A stretch of DNA of 64,000 nt from contig NZ_CP108430.1 in assembly GCF_041435335.1 (NCBI RefSeq), positions 310,001 through 374,000 of the forward strand, read 5' to 3'. Of this stretch, positions 61,793 to 64,000 are shown piece by piece. The first letter of the stretch is position 1. Each line of letters opens with the position of its first letter. The position numbers and the translations under genes are program-made. This stretch comes from Streptomyces sp. NBC_01283. Lineage in GTDB: Bacteria > Actinomycetota > Actinomycetes > Streptomycetales > Streptomycetaceae. The notes beneath the pieces were generated by a model. That model ran no database searches, had not been told where the DNA came from, and was given only the letters and a program-made list of their open reading frames with translations.

Positions 61793-64000
61793 GTGCGAGG
61801 ACACACGGGTAGGGGCGGCGAGGCAGGTCCGGCGGAGGACGGCTGGGCCGCCGTGGTCCGCGACGCCGCCGCGCTGCTGGAGCGCCACGGGCGGTTGGCG
61901 GTCAGTGGTTCGTGGGGTGCGGGCAAGAGCACTCTGCTGGAGGCACTGGCCGAGCAGGCTTCAGCCGTGCGGGACACCGGTGTGATGCGTCGGTGTCTGC
62001 GGGTGCGGGCGCAGGAGGGTGATGCCGGAGTCCGCTACGGCGCGTTGGTGCAGCTGCTCAGTGCGGCACAGACGCAGAAGGTCGGCGATGGCGTGCACGG
62101 TGGGACGGTGCAGGGGGCCGAGGGTGGCGGCGCACGTGCAGGGGTGACTGGCGCTCGTCCAGAAGGCGCTGCCCCCTCCCCGGACTCGCTCAAGTCCCTG
62201 CAGCATTCGCGGTGTGCGCAGGGCTCGCAGGACACGGCGTCTCCGGAGGGCGGAGCGCGCGTACTCACGCCTGCGGCACCCGCTCAGACGCCAGAAACCG
62301 GGAGGATCACAGGGGCCATGGGGGATGCGGGTATCGCAGGGAGCACCAGGATCACAGAGACCGCAGAGGCCCCATCAGCCCCAGCCACGCACGCCCTCAC
62401 GCAGGACCCCGCGTGGGTCGCCGCCCTGCCCACCGGCCCCGACGACGACCCGCTGCGGCTGCGGCTGGCCTTGACCCGTCTGCTCGCCGAAGGTCTTCCG
62501 GTCCTGCTCGTGATCGACGGCGCACAGTGGCTGGACCCCGCCAGCGCGGACCTGATCGGCTACGCCATCCGCACTCTTGCCGCCGATCGGTTGACCGCTG
62601 TGGCAGCCGAACGCACCAGCGGCCACCCCTCGGCCGCGGCCGCGCTCCTCGGCGGCCATCCGGTGGTCATGCCCGTGCCCGCGTGCGACCTCGCCGAGAC
62701 GGCAGCCGAATGCGCGCGCCTGGGGTGGCCCGCTCGGTGGGCGGCACCCCTGCACCGCTACTGCGGCGGCCACCGGGGGCTGCTCGACGCCTGGTTGCGA
62801 TCCCCTCCTGGCGTCGCCGACGGCCGCACCGGGCCACCTGACCCGCCACGGCAGGTGCGCGACCTCGCCGCCGCCTGGCTCGCCTCCGTTCCTGCCGACG
62901 TCCGCGCCACGCTTCAGGTCGCGGCGCTCGCGGGCGGATGCGACGCGGACCTGCTGCGGCAGAGCGGGTGTCGCAGCGCCGAAGACCATCTCGCCCACGC
63001 CCGCGACGCCGGGCTGCTCACCACGGACGGCAGCACGGGCCCCTTGCCCGCAGGTGTACCTCTCCCCTACCGGTTCGCCGCGCCGGCGCTGGCCGACGCC
63101 GCGGCCGCCACGGTGACCCGCGAGCGACGCACCGCGATCCACCGTGCCCTCGCCGCCTGCTGTCGTGGAACCGTCGCGCGCGCCCTGCACACCGCGCTGG
63201 CCCAGGAGTCCCCGGACCTGGCCGTCGCCGAAGACACCGCACACGCGGCGGTCGTGGCCCGCACGGTGGGCGAACGTCTGCGCGCGGCCGAGCTGTTGTT
63301 CCTCGCCGCACGCCTCACTCCCGCCGATCGGCACCGGCTGCGCCTGGACCGCCTCGCCGAGGCGGCGCAGGAGGCAGCGGCCGGCGGCTCTGCCGCGCTG
63401 TCCCGCCTTGCGGCGGACCGCATCGTGGCGGAGCACGGCGCTCCCGCCCAGCAGGTGCACGCCCTGCTGTCCGTTGTCGACGCGCACGGTCAGGACACCG
63501 CCGGAACGCGCCCGTTGCTCGCCACCGCCCGCAGGACCGCCGCCCAGGACCCCGCGTTGCTCGCCGCCGTCGAACTGCGCGCCGCAGTGCAGGCCAACCT
63601 CTCCGGCGCGGATGCAACCAGTGCCCTGCACCACGCGCAGGCCGCCACCGGCCTGGCCGAAACAGCTCGCGACATCCCGCTGGAGGCGGCCGCGCTCACG
63701 ATGACCGCCCGGATGCAGCGCGTCCTGGGCCACCTCGACACCGCCACGGCCACCTTGGACCGGGCACTGTCGCTGGCCGTGCCGCCTGCGCGGCTGGGGA
63801 TCCGCAACAGCCCTCAGTACCTCGCCGCCCGCCACGCGGTGTTCGACGCCCGCCTGCCCGAGGCCCGCGCTCTCCTCCTGCACCTGATGCCCGCGGCCCA
63901 GGAGTGCGGTGAGCCGGAGGACCTGGTGGATCTGTGGCGCAGCCTCGCCGAGGTCGAGGCAGGGCGTGGTGCCTGCGGTCAGGCGCTGCACTGGTCGGCC
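61793..64000 (+). CDS. LuxR-family ATPase-type regulator (3' end cut by window)
   Basis: At least 736 residues from a GTG at 61793 (or 61784), open to the window edge. Walker A GSWGAGKST at residues 39-47, Walker B VLLVIDGAQWLD, then helical repeats (AAVELRAAVQANLSGADATSALHHAQ...). The residues 95-185 insert is Ala/Gly/Thr-rich. Large ATP-binding LuxR regulators (LAL type) have a DNA-binding HTH at the C-terminus, expected beyond 64000. Confidence 0.85.
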   Translation, partial: MRGHTGRGGEAGPAEDGWAAVVRDAAALLERHGRLAVSGSWGAGKSTLLEALAEQASAVRDTGVMRRCLRVRAQEGDAGVRYGALVQLLSAAQTQKVGDGVHGGTVQGAEGGGARAGVTGARPEGAAPSPDSLKSLQHSRCAQGSQDTASPEGGARVLTPAAPAQTPETGRITGAMGDAGIAGSTRITETAEAPSAPATHALTQDPAWVAALPTGPDDDPLRLRLALTRLLAEGLPVLLVIDGAQWLDPASADLIGYAIRTLAADRLTAVAAERTSGHPSAAAALLGGHPVVMPVPACDLAETAAECARLGWPARWAAPLHRYCGGHRGLLDAWLRSPPGVADGRTGPPDPPRQVRDLAAAWLASVPADVRATLQVAALAGGCDADLLRQSGCRSAEDHLAHARDAGLLTTDGSTGPLPAGVPLPYRFAAPALADAAAATVTRERRTAIHRALAACCRGTVARALHTALAQESPDLAVAEDTAHAAVVARTVGERLRAAELLFLAARLTPADRHRLRLDRLAEAAQEAAAGGSAALSRLAADRIVAEHGAPAQQVHALLSVVDAHGQDTAGTRPLLATARRTAAQDPALLAAVELRAAVQANLSGADATSALHHAQAATGLAETARDIPLEAAALTMTARMQRVLGHLDTATATLDRALSLAVPPARLGIRNSPQYLAARHAVFDARLPEARALLLHLMPAAQECGEPEDLVDLWRSLAEVEAGRGACGQALHWSA

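Noticed and set aside
62375..63991. 538-codon minus-strand frame
   Set aside because: Shadow of the LuxR-type ATPase on the plus strand, which has Walker motifs; the minus frame is Gly/Arg-rich without motifs.

Overview
The window is high-GC DNA with actinobacterial codon use: dense overlapping GC-rich frames, frequent GTG starts, GGAGG-type ribosome sites, MmyB-like, Lrp, TetR, HxlR and LuxR-type regulators, a streptogrisin-like protease and SpoIIE-type phosphatase. This fits Streptomyces or a close relative, and the number of insertion elements, gene fragments and DUF genes suggests an accessory or chromosome-arm region rather than core genome. No rRNA, tRNA or complete CRISPR array was seen.

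Left part (1-23.4 kb). An MmyB-like repressor (cut by the window edge) faces a seven-gene co-directional run (904-6173): zinc alcohol dehydrogenase, two SDRs, a cyclophilin-like lipoprotein, an MFS exporter, a carboxymuconolactone-decarboxylase-like protein and a cupin. A perfect 15-bp palindrome lies between them. Next come an M20 amidohydrolase coupled to an MFS exporter, divergent from a double-HTH Lrp regulator; a decayed patch; a RibD/DHFR-like gene; and a 2734-bp ISAs1-type element (13079-15812) with 38-39-bp ends and an exact 10-bp target duplication, carrying an acetyltransferase and an ArsR-like regulator besides a frameshifted transposase. From 16 to 23.4 kb are a second acetyltransferase between two structured repeats, a TetR/quinone-reductase-type pair, an aldo/keto reductase, a flavodoxin-like protein/TetR pair and a receiver-PP2C phosphatase.

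Middle part (23.4-43.8 kb). This is a mosaic: a 66-bp perfect palindrome, a cupin, an IS5 element with a frameshifted transposase, fragments of a DNA ligase and a TPR protein, a ribbon-helix-helix/Fic-like toxin-antitoxin pair, a 2-oxoglutarate oxygenase, a STAND ATPase without its usual DNA-binding tail, a hydrolase/HxlR pair, a lone type I-E-like CRISPR repeat, a small secreted beta/gamma-crystallin-like protein, a HEAT-repeat protein and a pentapeptide-repeat membrane protein whose 5' end has been hit by an IS630 element.

Right part (43.8-64 kb). An MscS channel, four DUF/unknown genes, an aldo/keto reductase, an aminoglycoside-phosphotransferase-like enzyme, TetR/hydrolase and MerR/aldo-keto-reductase pairs with clear operators, a ruined head-to-head reductase/HxlR pair, an AraC-cupin-SGNH hydrolase set, a secreted S1 protease with two Ig-like domains, and the start of a large LuxR-family ATPase that runs off the window.

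A recurring theme is a transcription regulator placed head-to-head with, or beside, an oxidoreductase or hydrolase. These look like many small, independently acquired chemical-response modules, several of them decaying.
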